64,000 nt of DNA from Candidatus Poribacteria bacterium (lineage in GTDB: Bacteria > Poribacteria > WGA-4E > WGA-3G). Below are positions 45,812 through 61,554 of this stretch, piece after piece. Every line of letters begins with the position of its first letter. Position 1 is the stretch's first letter. Both the position numbers and the translations under genes were made by a program. Below the pieces are notes generated by a model. That model did not search any database, was not told the DNA's origin, and saw only the letters and a list, made by a program, of their open reading frames with translations. The stretch is taken from the NCBI GenBank assembly GCA_003635195.1, contig PYIY01000078.1, positions 1 to 64,000 on the forward strand. Direction: 5' to 3'.

Positions 45812-46282
45812 TGAACGCGAGGTATTCGCGAAGTAATTTTCAAGTTGATCGGTATATGCTTCACCGTATTTCAAAAGATCTTGGGAGACATCGTACAATT
45901 CAGACGGAGCGATCTCTTGATAGGGGTTGATGATACCTTCATAATAACTTAAAGCTTTCATGAAAAAATCCAAGGTCTTTTTATCAATCGCGTTGTCTTG
46001 GTGTAGGGTCAGAAAACTGTGGTGTTTCTGTTGCGGTGGTGTTTGTCCCTTAAATTCAATGATAACATTGTTGATATCCACGGCGCGTTGGATAATCATG
46101 AGGAAACAGCTTTTAACGTAAGAGTGTGTGATTCTATCGCCATCAATGTATGCTGTTTGACTCTCAGGCAGCCCGTTCTGTAATTGCTCAAAGCATTCGT
46201 TTATGGATTCCAACTTCGCTTTCACCGGATTGAATCGGCGAGATGCTGACTTCTTCGGAGTACTTGTGTTTCTTTTTCCCAT
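45809..46282 (-). CDS. HepT-like (DUF86-like) helical protein
   Basis: AGGAGAGG nine bases upstream favours the ATG at 46282 (157 residues) over the ORF-track start. After a basic tail (GKRNTSTPKKSASRRF) the protein is all-helical: LESINECFEQLQNGL, DGDRITHSYVKSCFLMIIQR-like, AVDINNVIIEFKG and LLKYGEAYTDQLENYF. That is the helix order of HepT ribonuclease-type proteins. The catalytic R-x4-6-H motif is not there (the region reads YYEGIINPYQEI), and there is no MNT nucleotidyltransferase partner nearby. It is thus either an inactive orphan or a different helical family. Confidence in the gene is good, in the family only moderate. Confidence 0.6.
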   Translation of the reverse strand: MGKRNTSTPKKSASRRFNPVKAKLESINECFEQLQNGLPESQTAYIDGDRITHSYVKSCFLMIIQRAVDINNVIIEFKGQTPPQQKHHSFLTLHQDNAIDKKTLDFFMKALSYYEGIINPYQEIAPSELYDVSQDLLKYGEAYTDQLENYFANTSRS

Positions 46283-46427
46283 TTTATCTACCTCTCCTGG
46301 GTTAAATTTTGCGCTTTTGTATGCTATTTTATTCATTTAGACGTTAATACGCCTAAAAAGTTGTAATCCGTTTCTTTTTTCGTGCTTCTGCTTTTGTTTG
46401 AACCGTTAAACAAGTAAGGATTTCCAA

Positions 46428-47399
46428 ATGCTGAAAAAGTTCCTTATTTTTGCCATTTGTATTGGTATCTGTTTCATCATATTTTTCTTCTATCAGCAAG
46501 TAGGTAACCGTTCTGAACATAAAGAGACAGCATCACATGTTTATGATTATCAACCCTCCACCGGACTTCCACCACAAGAAACGCAAATGTTCCTGAAACA
46601 TTTCAATTCAAAAGTTGCCGCGCGGGAGGCAAAACTTAAAAGTGGTGTTATTGAATTTTCTATTACAAAAAGCAGAGAGCAATCTTCATCAGCCAAAAGT
46701 CCTGTTTACAAAGAAAGGTTAAAATGGGACATTACCTACCGGTTTTCCGGTCAACAGCGATTTTACAAAATCGTGGAACGTGTAAGAGTCAAGCCCGGCT
46801 GGTTTCGACGCGCGATATGGAAGGAATCGAAACGTTACGAATTTCAAGAAGATAGTGACTACAGATATGGGCGAGTCAATCGCGGAGACGGGTGGCAATG
46901 GACATCTCGCGCCCCGCTTGAACTTGGCGATTACTATAACCCGTTCTACTGGGCGTGGAATTCTAATTTGACTCAGATGGTCCAAATGTTCGGTCCCATT
47001 ATTGAGACGCGTTCTACTGTTGGAGATAAGCTTCACGACTATATCAAATTTGAGAGATGGGGCACCGATAAAATCGAAATAACTGAATTCTGGTTTGATC
47101 CGTGGAAAGATTATCGTACCACGCGGATTTTACAGCAAACGAGGTATATTAGGTATATTAAAAGAGGGACAACCGACAGGACTTTACTTTCTTCTGGCGC
47201 GCCGATAACTACAGAAAAACTCTCTCCGCAGATGAGACAAATAAATTATACATATCAACTTGCACAGTTTGCGCCTGATATATGGTTTCCACAGACAGCA
47301 ACCTTTCTCACGGGTAGAAAGTTGGAATTGCAGGTACATAGTGCCTCCTTTAACACGCCGATACTCGTGAAGGATTTGCAGTTATTTCCGGATCGGTAA
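46428..47399 (+). CDS. Membrane-anchored protein of unknown function (323 aa)
   Basis: One N-terminal hydrophobic helix (KKFLIFAICIGICFIIFFFY) anchors a 300-residue outer domain. The domain has many aromatic and basic residues and alternating strands (KLKSGVIEFSITKSREQ, ERLKWDITYRFSGQQRFYKI, RYGRVNRGDGWQWTSR, IEITEFWFDPWKDYRTTRI). The pattern of beta strands with a curved-sheet look resembles LolA/LolB-type lipoprotein carriers, but no diagnostic motif is visible, so no function is assigned. The ATG has AAGGA further upstream. The next gene begins 85 bases later on the same strand. Confidence 0.65.
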   Translation: MLKKFLIFAICIGICFIIFFFYQQVGNRSEHKETASHVYDYQPSTGLPPQETQMFLKHFNSKVAAREAKLKSGVIEFSITKSREQSSSAKSPVYKERLKWDITYRFSGQQRFYKIVERVRVKPGWFRRAIWKESKRYEFQEDSDYRYGRVNRGDGWQWTSRAPLELGDYYNPFYWAWNSNLTQMVQMFGPIIETRSTVGDKLHDYIKFERWGTDKIEITEFWFDPWKDYRTTRILQQTRYIRYIKRGTTDRTLLSSGAPITTEKLSPQMRQINYTYQLAQFAPDIWFPQTATFLTGRKLELQVHSASFNTPILVKDLQLFPDR

Positions 47400-47483
47400 C
47401 TGTGAATTGGTGTGATATTTCTAAATGTGTTAAAATTGGAAGCATGTGGATGGAGACTGAAAAATAAGAAGCGAGGTGGAACC

Positions 47484-48464
47484 TTGAAAGCAATTATCAG
47501 AACAGGCGATGGCGGACCAGAGGTACTACAATTAGGCGAAACACCATCACCGCAACCGACTGAAACGCAGCTTGTGGTGGATGTTTATGCCACTGCTTTA
47601 AATCGAGCCGACATGATTCAGCGGCGTGGCGGTTATCCACCACCACCGGGTGAATCTGAGATACTCGGCTTAGAGATTGCTGGCACCGTTTCAGCGATGG
47701 GAAGTGCAGTGGAGGGCATAACCAAAGGCGATCGCGTTTTTGGACTCGTCGGTGGTGGCGGTTACGCTGAGCAGGCTGTCATTGATTACCGCATGGCAAT
47801 GCCGATCCCCGATAAATGGAGTTTTGAACAAGCTGCCGCTGTTCCTGAAGTGTTTTTTACCGCAAACGAAAACATCTTCACTTTGGGCGAATTATCGGCT
47901 GGTGAGACAATTCTAATTCATGCCGGTGGAAGTGGTGTCGGCAGTGCCGGTGTTCAGATATCCCATCATGCTGGTGCTAACGTTTTTGTCACTGCGGGAA
48001 CGTTGGAAAAGATTGAGAAATGCAAGGCACTCGGAGCAATAGAGGGGATCAACTATAAAACAACCGATTTCGTCACTGAAATTTCACGCTTGACAGATGA
48101 ACAAGGTGTTGATGTCGTCTTAGATTTTATTGGTGCTCCTTATCTTGAACGTAACCTTTCTATACTCAAAACAAAAGGAAGACTGTTGCAAGTTGGGTTA
48201 ATCGGCGGCGCGACCACAGAAATTAATCTCGGTGCAGTGATGCGGAATCGTCTCAAGATCATCGGCTCGGTCATGCGACCACAATCCATTAACGAAAAAG
48301 TCGCTATCACACAACGTTTTGTTGAGCGATGGTTACCAGAATTAAAACGCGGCACCCTTCAACCTGTGATTGACACAGTTTTTCCGTTAGCGGAAGCGCG
48401 ACAAGCACATGAATATATGGAGGCGAATCGCAATTTCGGTAAAATCCTTTTGAAGGTACGATAG
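47484..48464 (+). CDS. Zinc-independent NAD(P)H quinone oxidoreductase (medium-chain dehydrogenase, PIG3-like)
   Basis: TTG start after GAGGTGG; 326 residues. The MDR fold is clear: VYATALNRADMIQRRGGYPP near residue 35, GLEIAGTVSAMGSAVEG near 62, GDRVFGLVGGGGYAE, and the Rossmann core HAGGSGVGSAGVQ near 148. The zinc-binding Cys/His of alcohol dehydrogenases are absent, as in quinone oxidoreductases, and the RRGGYPPPPG segment is typical of the PIG3/TIGR02824 subgroup. It would reduce quinones with NAD(P)H in the cytoplasm, probably as a detoxifying enzyme. The gene end is duplicated: a 20-base unit repeats in tandem across the stop. Confidence 0.9.
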   Translation: MKAIIRTGDGGPEVLQLGETPSPQPTETQLVVDVYATALNRADMIQRRGGYPPPPGESEILGLEIAGTVSAMGSAVEGITKGDRVFGLVGGGGYAEQAVIDYRMAMPIPDKWSFEQAAAVPEVFFTANENIFTLGELSAGETILIHAGGSGVGSAGVQISHHAGANVFVTAGTLEKIEKCKALGAIEGINYKTTDFVTEISRLTDEQGVDVVLDFIGAPYLERNLSILKTKGRLLQVGLIGGATTEINLGAVMRNRLKIIGSVMRPQSINEKVAITQRFVERWLPELKRGTLQPVIDTVFPLAEARQAHEYMEANRNFGKILLKVR

Positions 48465-48490
48465 GAAAATTGAAGGTACGATAGGAAAAA
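48451..48490 (+). repeat. 20-base tandem duplication at the end of the quinone oxidoreductase gene
   Basis: TGAAGGTACGATAGGAAAAT occurs twice in a row with one difference. The first copy encodes the last residues and stop; the second repeats them after the stop. Confidence 0.9.
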
Positions 48491-48668
48491 TGAAGAAACT
48501 CCATCTCACAAAACACATATAAGTTAATACACAAGCTTTTCGGGGTCAAAGTTACAAAATGCCCTTTCAGGTTTGAGTAACGGTTCTCGGTTTCAGTCAC
48601 CCAAATTGAAACTATCTCTTAACTCTCACTGCGAGGCAAACTCTCGCTGCGAGGCAAACCATAAAAAA

Positions 48669-54974
<6,306 letters not shown>

Positions 54975-55000
54975 TAGCTTTCAACCGATAATCAAAAACA

Positions 55001-56026
55001 ATGAAACATAAATCAAAGAGAGACACTTGCAAACTTTTTGTCGTATCTATAATTGTGTTCTGTGTGGTGACTATTCCATCTGTGGATGCGAAATACACCG
55101 CGGACTTCTTAACACTCGGTGTCGGTGCGCGCGCCCTTGCTATGGGGGGGGCAGGGACAGCTCTGAGTGACAATGCCTACGCGGCTTATTGGAATCCTGC
55201 GGGATTGGGATACCTCACCCGATACGAAGTTAGTTTCATGCATTCTACACTCAATGGAGAGGACGCGTATGACTTTGCGAGTTATGTCCATCCGCTTAAA
55301 AAACGAGGTGCGATCGGTATCAGTTGGCTACGTGTCGGCGTTGACGATATTCCTATCACCAGCCTACCGATTGTCACTCGTCCCGTTGGACCTACGAACC
55401 GTCCAAAGGTTGTTGGGACTTTCAATAACACAGATAACGCGTTCCTCCTCGCCTCTGGTTGGGTCCTCCCTTCTTTTCATGGCATTGATCTCCGTCTCGG
55501 TAGTACACTCAAACTTCTCTACATGAGCGGATATCGAACAACAAACGCCATCGGTGGCGGTGCTGACATCGGTTTTGTTGCGATGACAAATCCAGAAAAG
55601 TCCCATCGTCTGACGCTCGGACTACAAGCCAGCGATGTTTTTCAAACAAAAATCTATTGGAACACGCCGCCGCCATCAGCAGATATGACATCTCATACCG
55701 AGACGATACCACCACATCTGAAAATCGGCATTGCAACGACACACACACTTGCCATTTTCCGCAGTGCCCTTATTTTGGCTTTGGATACCTATATCAAGGA
55801 CGGCGTTGAGTTGCATGGCGGTGCCGAATGGACGCTTTTTGATCTGCTTTCATTGCGTATCGGTTTTGATGAACGTAAAGGAATTGAGCGGATCCGACGT
55901 TTAACAGCGGGTGTCGGTTTGAATCTCCGGTTCGTTACGGGGGCCGGGGCAGGATTAGACTATGCGTTTGCAAACCACCCGGCGTTAGGTGGCAGCCACC
56001 GTATGTCTCTTAGGATTAGGTTTTAG
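55001..56026 (+). CDS. PorV/PorQ-like outer-membrane beta-barrel protein
   Basis: A signal peptide (LFVVSIIVFCVVTIPSVDA) precedes a 320-residue barrel of the FadL/PorV type. The N-terminal FLTLGVGARALAMGGAGTAL followed by AYWNPAGLGYL is the family hallmark, and the last residues (GGSHRMSLRIRF) end in the aromatic residue required by outer-membrane proteins. In the type IX system PorV carries cargo to the PorU attachment complex. Here it lies 26 bases after the PorU-like gene in the same direction, probably in one transcript, with no ribosome site of its own. A UPF0164-type general barrel is the alternative. Confidence 0.85.
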   Translation: MKHKSKRDTCKLFVVSIIVFCVVTIPSVDAKYTADFLTLGVGARALAMGGAGTALSDNAYAAYWNPAGLGYLTRYEVSFMHSTLNGEDAYDFASYVHPLKKRGAIGISWLRVGVDDIPITSLPIVTRPVGPTNRPKVVGTFNNTDNAFLLASGWVLPSFHGIDLRLGSTLKLLYMSGYRTTNAIGGGADIGFVAMTNPEKSHRLTLGLQASDVFQTKIYWNTPPPSADMTSHTETIPPHLKIGIATTHTLAIFRSALILALDTYIKDGVELHGGAEWTLFDLLSLRIGFDERKGIERIRRLTAGVGLNLRFVTGAGAGLDYAFANHPALGGSHRMSLRIRF

Positions 56027-56146
56027 GGGTTGTTAGTTATCAGTACTCAGTTGTCAGTTAATATTTTGTGGAGTCGAGATTTTTTGTGAAATTCATAGGT
56101 TGACTGAATACCATAGCAAAGTAACTAAAACTATAACCGACGACCA
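56027..56146. repeat. Heptamer-type palindromic repeat, copy 8
   Basis: TTAGTTATCAGTACTCAGTT-type units, then a T-rich core with TTTTTTGTGAAATTCATAGG, then inverted AAACTATAACCGACGACC units. It fills the spacer between the two convergent genes. Confidence 0.55.
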
Positions 56147-58336
56147 CTAATTTTTAACGGCTTCGTCCCAATCCCATAGAAGAATAATTCCATCCTGTCC
56201 AGTACTGATGAGCGTTTTACCATCGTGTGAAAAGACTAACGTCTCTACTGTTGCCGTGTGTCCCTTGAGCGTTTTGATTTTTTCGCCAGTTGTCAAATCG
56301 AATAATTCAATTCCGCCGTTTCTAAGTCCTGCAAGGAGGACAGTGTCATCAGGAGAAAACGCTAACGATGTGGCACCGCGTGGTCCATCTTTAAGCCGAG
56401 GTTGCTTACTGCTACCCAACAAACGGATTTTTTGGTTACCTCCGACAGCGAGCAACGTACCGTTTGAAGAGAATGCTAACGCGCTAATAATATCACGATA
56501 TGTAACAGTAAAGTTCCCAGGTCCGCCTTTTACAGCCTCTTCCATATCCTGTCCCGCAAGAAAAGGAGCTAACGCGACTCCGGTTTCAGTATCCCACATC
56601 TGTACCTTCCCGCCCATATTTCCACTGATCAGTTTTTTTCCGTCAGCAGAGAATACCAAAGCACTGATGGAGGGTGTAATATGATGGGGCATCATGCCTG
56701 GTGGGAATACAAAATCACCGTTTCCATCGGCATTGTTTGGATTTTCTGGAACATTTTCTTCATCTATAAGCGAGATGTTAATGATGTTCTCTGTTTCTGT
56801 ATTCCATAGACAAATTTTACCCGAGCTATCAAAGGCTACCGTTTTTCCATCAGGCGAAAAAGCCATACTGTTGCCTGAATCCATTATACCATCTGTCTCA
56901 TCTAATGTTGCTAATTCACGTCCTGTCCGCGCTTCTGTCAGCTGAACCCGTCGATCCGTCATTTGCGTGGAGAGGGTTGCACCTGAACCGCCTGCCTCAA
57001 AAAACATGGTGGCTTTTGCACCGACGCTTGCGAGTTTTTTTCCGTCCGGTGAAAGTGTTGAACCTCGCAATAAATCGCCATGTACAGCATTTTGGGAACC
57101 GGTTTTTTGCCATGTGTTCAGGTCCCAAAATTCAAGGATGCCGTTAAATGCGACACTTACAAGCGCGGAATTATCTTCAGAGAAAGACACCGATTTGACC
57201 CACTTCGTATGTTCTGTAATGCTAATAGGTAACAATTCTCCGGTTTCAGTGTTCCAGAACTTGATTGTTCCATCTGTGCTTCCACTTGCAAGCGTGCTAC
57301 CGTCGGGTGAAAATGATAAGGCGACAATCCCATTTAGATGTCCGGTGAATGTTGCGATTAATTCACCTGTGTCGGTATCCCATAAATTCACTGTTTTGTC
57401 GGTACTTCCACTGGCGAGTCTTTTCCCATCGGCAGAGAAGGCTAATGCATTTATCCATCCTGTGTGTTTTTGTAGGATAGCCAATTCTTCGTCGGTGTCA
57501 GTATCCCATAATCGGACAGTTTTATCTTTACTTCCGCTTGCGAGTTTAGTGCCATCTGGCGAAAATTCCAAGATTAACACGTGAACACCCTCGTCTGGGA
57601 GGAAAAACGGTTGATCGTGATTATCCTCTTGAATTGCCAACCTGTCCTCTATTGGCGGTAAAGGTCCACCGTGACCGCTGAGGGTGGACAGTTTTTCCCC
57701 AGTTGTTGTGTCCCACAGTTCGATCTTCCCAACCTGAACTCCGATCGCAAATTTGTTGTGCGCGAGTGCATAAGGTTCAGGACTGCTTCGTCGCGTTATC
57801 TTTTTCCAAGAACGGTCTTCAATATTTTTGACATCCCCTTCTCCAGTTTCAACGTCTAATTTGCCGATTGCGTCTCCCCAACCTTCTAAAGTGACAAGTG
57901 TCTTTCCGTCTTCAGAGAAGTGCAGTGCTGATGCAGAGCGATGACCATCAGTAAGTGCTACTTTCTGACGGGTGGTTGTTTCCCACAATTGAAGTCCCCC
58001 ACCACGAAACGAAAATTTCCCGCCGCCACTTGCGATGAATCTGCCATCGGGTGAAAATGCGATGGATTGAGATCTACCCGGTAACAGGTCAATCTCTTTT
58101 CCAGTATTTAGGTTGTAAATCCATATCCCGATGCTGCTTCCAACAGCGATTTGTGTTCCGTCTGGTGAGAATTGAAGTGCATTAATCCCGCCTTTTCCGA
58201 ATCGTGCTTTCGCTGCTTTGGGAAGTTCCCATTTTGTATAATTTTCGGTTGCTTCGTCTTTTTGGGCTTCCGCTGCGAATACGGCCGAGCCGATTAGCAG
58301 TGTAGATATCAGTAGAAACCTATAAAACCTGTTCAT
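56147..58336 (-). CDS. Secreted WD40-repeat protein (729 aa)
   Basis: GGAGGG four bases before the ATG. The signal peptide is FYRFLLISTLLIGSAVFAAEA. It is followed by NYTKWELPKAAKARFGKGGI and about 13 WD40-like repeats (LQFSPDGTQIAVGSSIGIWI, LEFSPDGTKLASGSKDKTVRLWD, LSFSPDGSTLASGSTDGTIKFW and similar), enough for two propellers. The mature part aligns closely with the outer halves of the two sigma-WD40 proteins next door, down to the KWELPKAAKAR start, but the sigma and anchor parts are replaced by a signal peptide. It is therefore a free, exported version of the same sensor module and might compete for the same ligand. Confidence 0.85.
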   Translation of the reverse strand: MNRFYRFLLISTLLIGSAVFAAEAQKDEATENYTKWELPKAAKARFGKGGINALQFSPDGTQIAVGSSIGIWIYNLNTGKEIDLLPGRSQSIAFSPDGRFIASGGGKFSFRGGGLQLWETTTRQKVALTDGHRSASALHFSEDGKTLVTLEGWGDAIGKLDVETGEGDVKNIEDRSWKKITRRSSPEPYALAHNKFAIGVQVGKIELWDTTTGEKLSTLSGHGGPLPPIEDRLAIQEDNHDQPFFLPDEGVHVLILEFSPDGTKLASGSKDKTVRLWDTDTDEELAILQKHTGWINALAFSADGKRLASGSTDKTVNLWDTDTGELIATFTGHLNGIVALSFSPDGSTLASGSTDGTIKFWNTETGELLPISITEHTKWVKSVSFSEDNSALVSVAFNGILEFWDLNTWQKTGSQNAVHGDLLRGSTLSPDGKKLASVGAKATMFFEAGGSGATLSTQMTDRRVQLTEARTGRELATLDETDGIMDSGNSMAFSPDGKTVAFDSSGKICLWNTETENIINISLIDEENVPENPNNADGNGDFVFPPGMMPHHITPSISALVFSADGKKLISGNMGGKVQMWDTETGVALAPFLAGQDMEEAVKGGPGNFTVTYRDIISALAFSSNGTLLAVGGNQKIRLLGSSKQPRLKDGPRGATSLAFSPDDTVLLAGLRNGGIELFDLTTGEKIKTLKGHTATVETLVFSHDGKTLISTGQDGIILLWDWDEAVKN

Positions 58337-58488
58337 TATTCCCTCCGCTCGTGTTTTTGAATCAGAGATATCGTAGAAGGCACCCGCTTATGTTAGACTT
58401 ACATTAAGTGTAAACCTTTGTTCAATTAATTATACACCATTAAAGCGGAAGATTGCCAAGTAGATGAGGGCTGTTTTGACAGTGTTGG

Positions 58489-61479
58489 TCACTGTTTTTC
58501 GATGCCATGCAAACCTTGTAGGATTTTATCCCAATCCCAAACGAGAATCGTGCCATCTGTTCCTGTGCTGACGAGTGTTTTTCCATCGGGTGAAAATACC
58601 AACGTTTCCACGGGTTGCGTGTGTCCATTGAGTGTTAAGAGTTTTTCACCCGTCGTCAAATCCCATAATTCAATTTCGCTGTGTCTAATTCCAGCGGTCG
58701 TTCCAGTAACAAGTACGGTGTTATCTGGTGAAAATACTAAGGCGTTTGTACCATGAGACACTTCCTTGAGACCGATTTGTTGATGGCTTCCCAACAGACG
58801 GATTCGGTGTTGGCTTCCGACAGCAAGCAGTGTGCTATCTGAAGAAAATGCTAAAGCTTTGATAGGATCCTGATAATACGTATTTGTGTCTTTATCTAGG
58901 CCCTGTCCTTCAAAGAACGGGGCTAACGGAACCCCAGTCTCCACATTCCACATCTGAACATTTCCCCCCAGAGTTCCACTGACAAGTTTTTTCCCATCCG
59001 GTGAGAATACCAAGGCACTGATCTCAGGCATAATGTTAAGCCTCACGTTTTGTGGAATGTTTTGCCTATTGTTGAGACCTGAGGCTAAGAGCGGGATATC
59101 GAAAGAATCCGCTGTCTCCAGCTGCCATAAACGGATCCTACCGTGACTCCCGAAAGCAACCGTTTTTCCGTCAGGCGAAAACGTCAGATTTGAAGGACCG
59201 CTTTTTTCTGTCAAAGTTGCTACTTCACGTCCGGTGCTTACGTCAATCAAGCGAACCAACGGATCTGGTTTCCACCAGCCGTAGGAGTACCCCAAAGCGA
59301 CATCTGAATCAAAAATCATACTGCTTTTTGTCCCAACGCTGGCAAACTGCGTGCCATCCGACGAAAACGCTGAGGTCCTGAGCCAATCGCTATGCGCTGT
59401 ATTCTGATTTGTGGACACTCGCGATGTCTTCAGATCCCAAAAGGTAATTATGCCGTTAAACGCTACACTTACAAGCGTCGTACTGTCTTTAAGGAAAGCG
59501 ATTGATTTCACAGACTCCGTATGTCCGGTGATGTGAGTCGTTAGTGGATCCCCAGTTTTGGTGTTCCAAAACTTAACTGTACCGTCTGCGCTCCCACTCG
59601 CGAGCGTTTTTCCGTCCGGTGAAAACGCCAGGGCGGTAATACCATTGAGATGTCCAGTAAACGTCGCCATTAGTTCACCCGTGTTGGTGTCCCACAGCTG
59701 CACCGTTTTATCGGTGCTCCCGCTCGCAAGCATTTTTCCGTTCGCCGAGAATGCTAACACGTTTGTCCAGTCCGTGTGTTTCTGAAGGATAGTCTGTTCC
59801 TTGCTGGTGAGATCCCATAGCCGTACGGTTGCATCACCACCGCCACTGGCAAGTCGCGTTCCGTCTGGAGAAAATGCTAACGCCAAGACATGATTTGTCC
59901 GTTTTCCTTGAGTTGGCAGCGGACGAAACGCAGGCTTATCTAAGGGTAGAAGGGACAAATGTATATGCCCTTTGAGACTGAATAGTTTTTTTCCAGTCGT
60001 TGTGTCCCACAGATGAATCCTCCCGTTCGTCTTTCCAACCGCAGCTTTGTCATGTGTGAGCGCGTAGGATTCAGGTAACTCTATCTTCCCGGGTTCATAT
60101 CCTTCAAACTTTCTACTATCTTCTTTTCCAGTCTTAATATTGAGCGTGCTAACGCTACCGCTTAAACTCCCTAATCTAATAAGTGTTTTGCTATCTTCGG
60201 AGAATTGAAGTGCTGAAGCGGGATCCCGCGCTTCAATGAATGACACTTTGCGACCAGTCGCCGTTTCCCATAATTGGAATTCCGATGCCCAAAACTGCCC
60301 GCCGCCACTGGCAATGAATCTGCCATCGGGTGAAAATGCGATGGCTCGAGACATCCCCGGTAACATGTCAACCTCTTTTCCTGTTTTCAAATCGTAAATC
60401 CATATACCGATACTGCTTCCGACAGCGATTTGTGTGCCATCTGGTGAGAATTGAAGTGCGTTGATACCGCCTTTTCCGAGCCGTGCTTTCGCTGCTTTGG
60501 GAAGTTCCCATTTTGTGTAATCATCGACAAGTTCGTCAGCATGTGCTTCCGTGACGAATGCTTGGGTATCCTTAGATGGTTGTTCAGGTTTGCTGCTTTT
60601 GTTGGGTGTATTGGTGCTTCCTATCTGCGTTCGTATATCTGGTTTTGATGCGACATTCAGCACAATGGGTGCCTCAATAAGTTCAACTGTCATCTCCGAT
60701 GCGGCATCGAGGCTATAGGGCTGCTGGAAACGGATTGCGTATTGATGATTCCCGAATCCCAACATTAGCAACATCATAGCCATCGTGGAGGCTGCAATTG
60801 CCCACGGCGCGAAGGGCTTACCGCTGGACGGTGCGGCGGGTTTAATGCGTGCGACTTCTCGCATGATGTTGTCTGTGAGATTCGGCGTAATTTTGAATTT
60901 TTCTAAAGCCTCTCTAATCATCGGTTCTTCTTTCTTTAACCGCTGCTGCGCCCGACGAAGGCGGCTCTTAATCGTGTTTGCCGATACCCCCAGAAATGTG
61001 CTAATCTCAGTGCAGGACATTTCACCGAAGTAGTGGAGCGTGATGACAGTGCGTTCACTCTCTTGTAGTTTTTCGAGTAGTTTTTTGACGACATCGCGTT
61101 GTGCTTCTGCGGTTGTGCGCTCGTTTTCTGCGGCGACGTATCCGGAATAGGTGCCTGTTTGTATGTGTTCGTTGTCTGTCTCTTCAAGTGCCTCAAGCGG
61201 TTGTGTCCACAACTGTTTTTTTCGGAGCCAGGAACTACAACGATTCGCAGCAATAACGTAAAGCCAACTGGCGAAACGTTGCGGCTTTTTGAGTGTTGGG
61301 AGTTTTTTGTATGCGTTCAGGAATGTGTCTTGTGTAATCTCTTCAGCGATATGGAAGTCCCCGATTTTCCGCCAAGCGAGGGCGTGGACCTGCTTTTGGT
61401 ATTTTCTGACAAGCGCGGAAAAGGCGTTATCATCGCCTTTGAGTACGCGTTGGATGAGCTCAGCATCGTCATTTTTCAT
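58489..61479 (-). CDS. ECF sigma factor fused to transmembrane helix and WD40 propellers
   Basis: GGAGG six bases before the ATG at 61479; 996 residues. Sigma region 2 covers 10-90 (AEEITQDTFLNAYKKL, FASWLYVIAANRCSSWL), region 4 covers 137-185 (CTEISTFLGVSANTIKSRL), and one membrane helix lies at 222-243 (FAPWAIAASTMAMMLLMLGF). After a Ser/Thr/Pro-rich linker come WD40 repeats from ~330 to the end, such as LAFSPDGTRLASGGGDATVRLWD and LAFSPDGKTLASGSADGTVKFW. The predicted topology is sigma inside, propellers outside. No separate anti-sigma gene is found, so the anchored chain may itself hold the sigma domain in check. It is preceded by a close paralogue running out of the window. Confidence 0.87.
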   Translation of the reverse strand: MKNDDAELIQRVLKGDDNAFSALVRKYQKQVHALAWRKIGDFHIAEEITQDTFLNAYKKLPTLKKPQRFASWLYVIAANRCSSWLRKKQLWTQPLEALEETDNEHIQTGTYSGYVAAENERTTAEAQRDVVKKLLEKLQESERTVITLHYFGEMSCTEISTFLGVSANTIKSRLRRAQQRLKKEEPMIREALEKFKITPNLTDNIMREVARIKPAAPSSGKPFAPWAIAASTMAMMLLMLGFGNHQYAIRFQQPYSLDAASEMTVELIEAPIVLNVASKPDIRTQIGSTNTPNKSSKPEQPSKDTQAFVTEAHADELVDDYTKWELPKAAKARLGKGGINALQFSPDGTQIAVGSSIGIWIYDLKTGKEVDMLPGMSRAIAFSPDGRFIASGGGQFWASEFQLWETATGRKVSFIEARDPASALQFSEDSKTLIRLGSLSGSVSTLNIKTGKEDSRKFEGYEPGKIELPESYALTHDKAAVGKTNGRIHLWDTTTGKKLFSLKGHIHLSLLPLDKPAFRPLPTQGKRTNHVLALAFSPDGTRLASGGGDATVRLWDLTSKEQTILQKHTDWTNVLAFSANGKMLASGSTDKTVQLWDTNTGELMATFTGHLNGITALAFSPDGKTLASGSADGTVKFWNTKTGDPLTTHITGHTESVKSIAFLKDSTTLVSVAFNGIITFWDLKTSRVSTNQNTAHSDWLRTSAFSSDGTQFASVGTKSSMIFDSDVALGYSYGWWKPDPLVRLIDVSTGREVATLTEKSGPSNLTFSPDGKTVAFGSHGRIRLWQLETADSFDIPLLASGLNNRQNIPQNVRLNIMPEISALVFSPDGKKLVSGTLGGNVQMWNVETGVPLAPFFEGQGLDKDTNTYYQDPIKALAFSSDSTLLAVGSQHRIRLLGSHQQIGLKEVSHGTNALVFSPDNTVLVTGTTAGIRHSEIELWDLTTGEKLLTLNGHTQPVETLVFSPDGKTLVSTGTDGTILVWDWDKILQGLHGIEKQ

Positions 61480-61554
61480 CAATCTCCTCCAAAGTCGGGA
61501 AGATATTTCCTTTCATTGAAATCCTCTTTTAACAACCGAATAGTTGTTTTTGTG

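Noticed and set aside
45809-46282. HepT/MNT toxin-antitoxin module
   Set aside because: The R-x4-6-H active motif is missing and no nucleotidyltransferase partner is adjacent.
48573-48668. Longer start for the C25 peptidase
   Set aside because: The first 32 codons come from repeat material (GCGAGGC units) and would place extra residues before a normal signal peptide.
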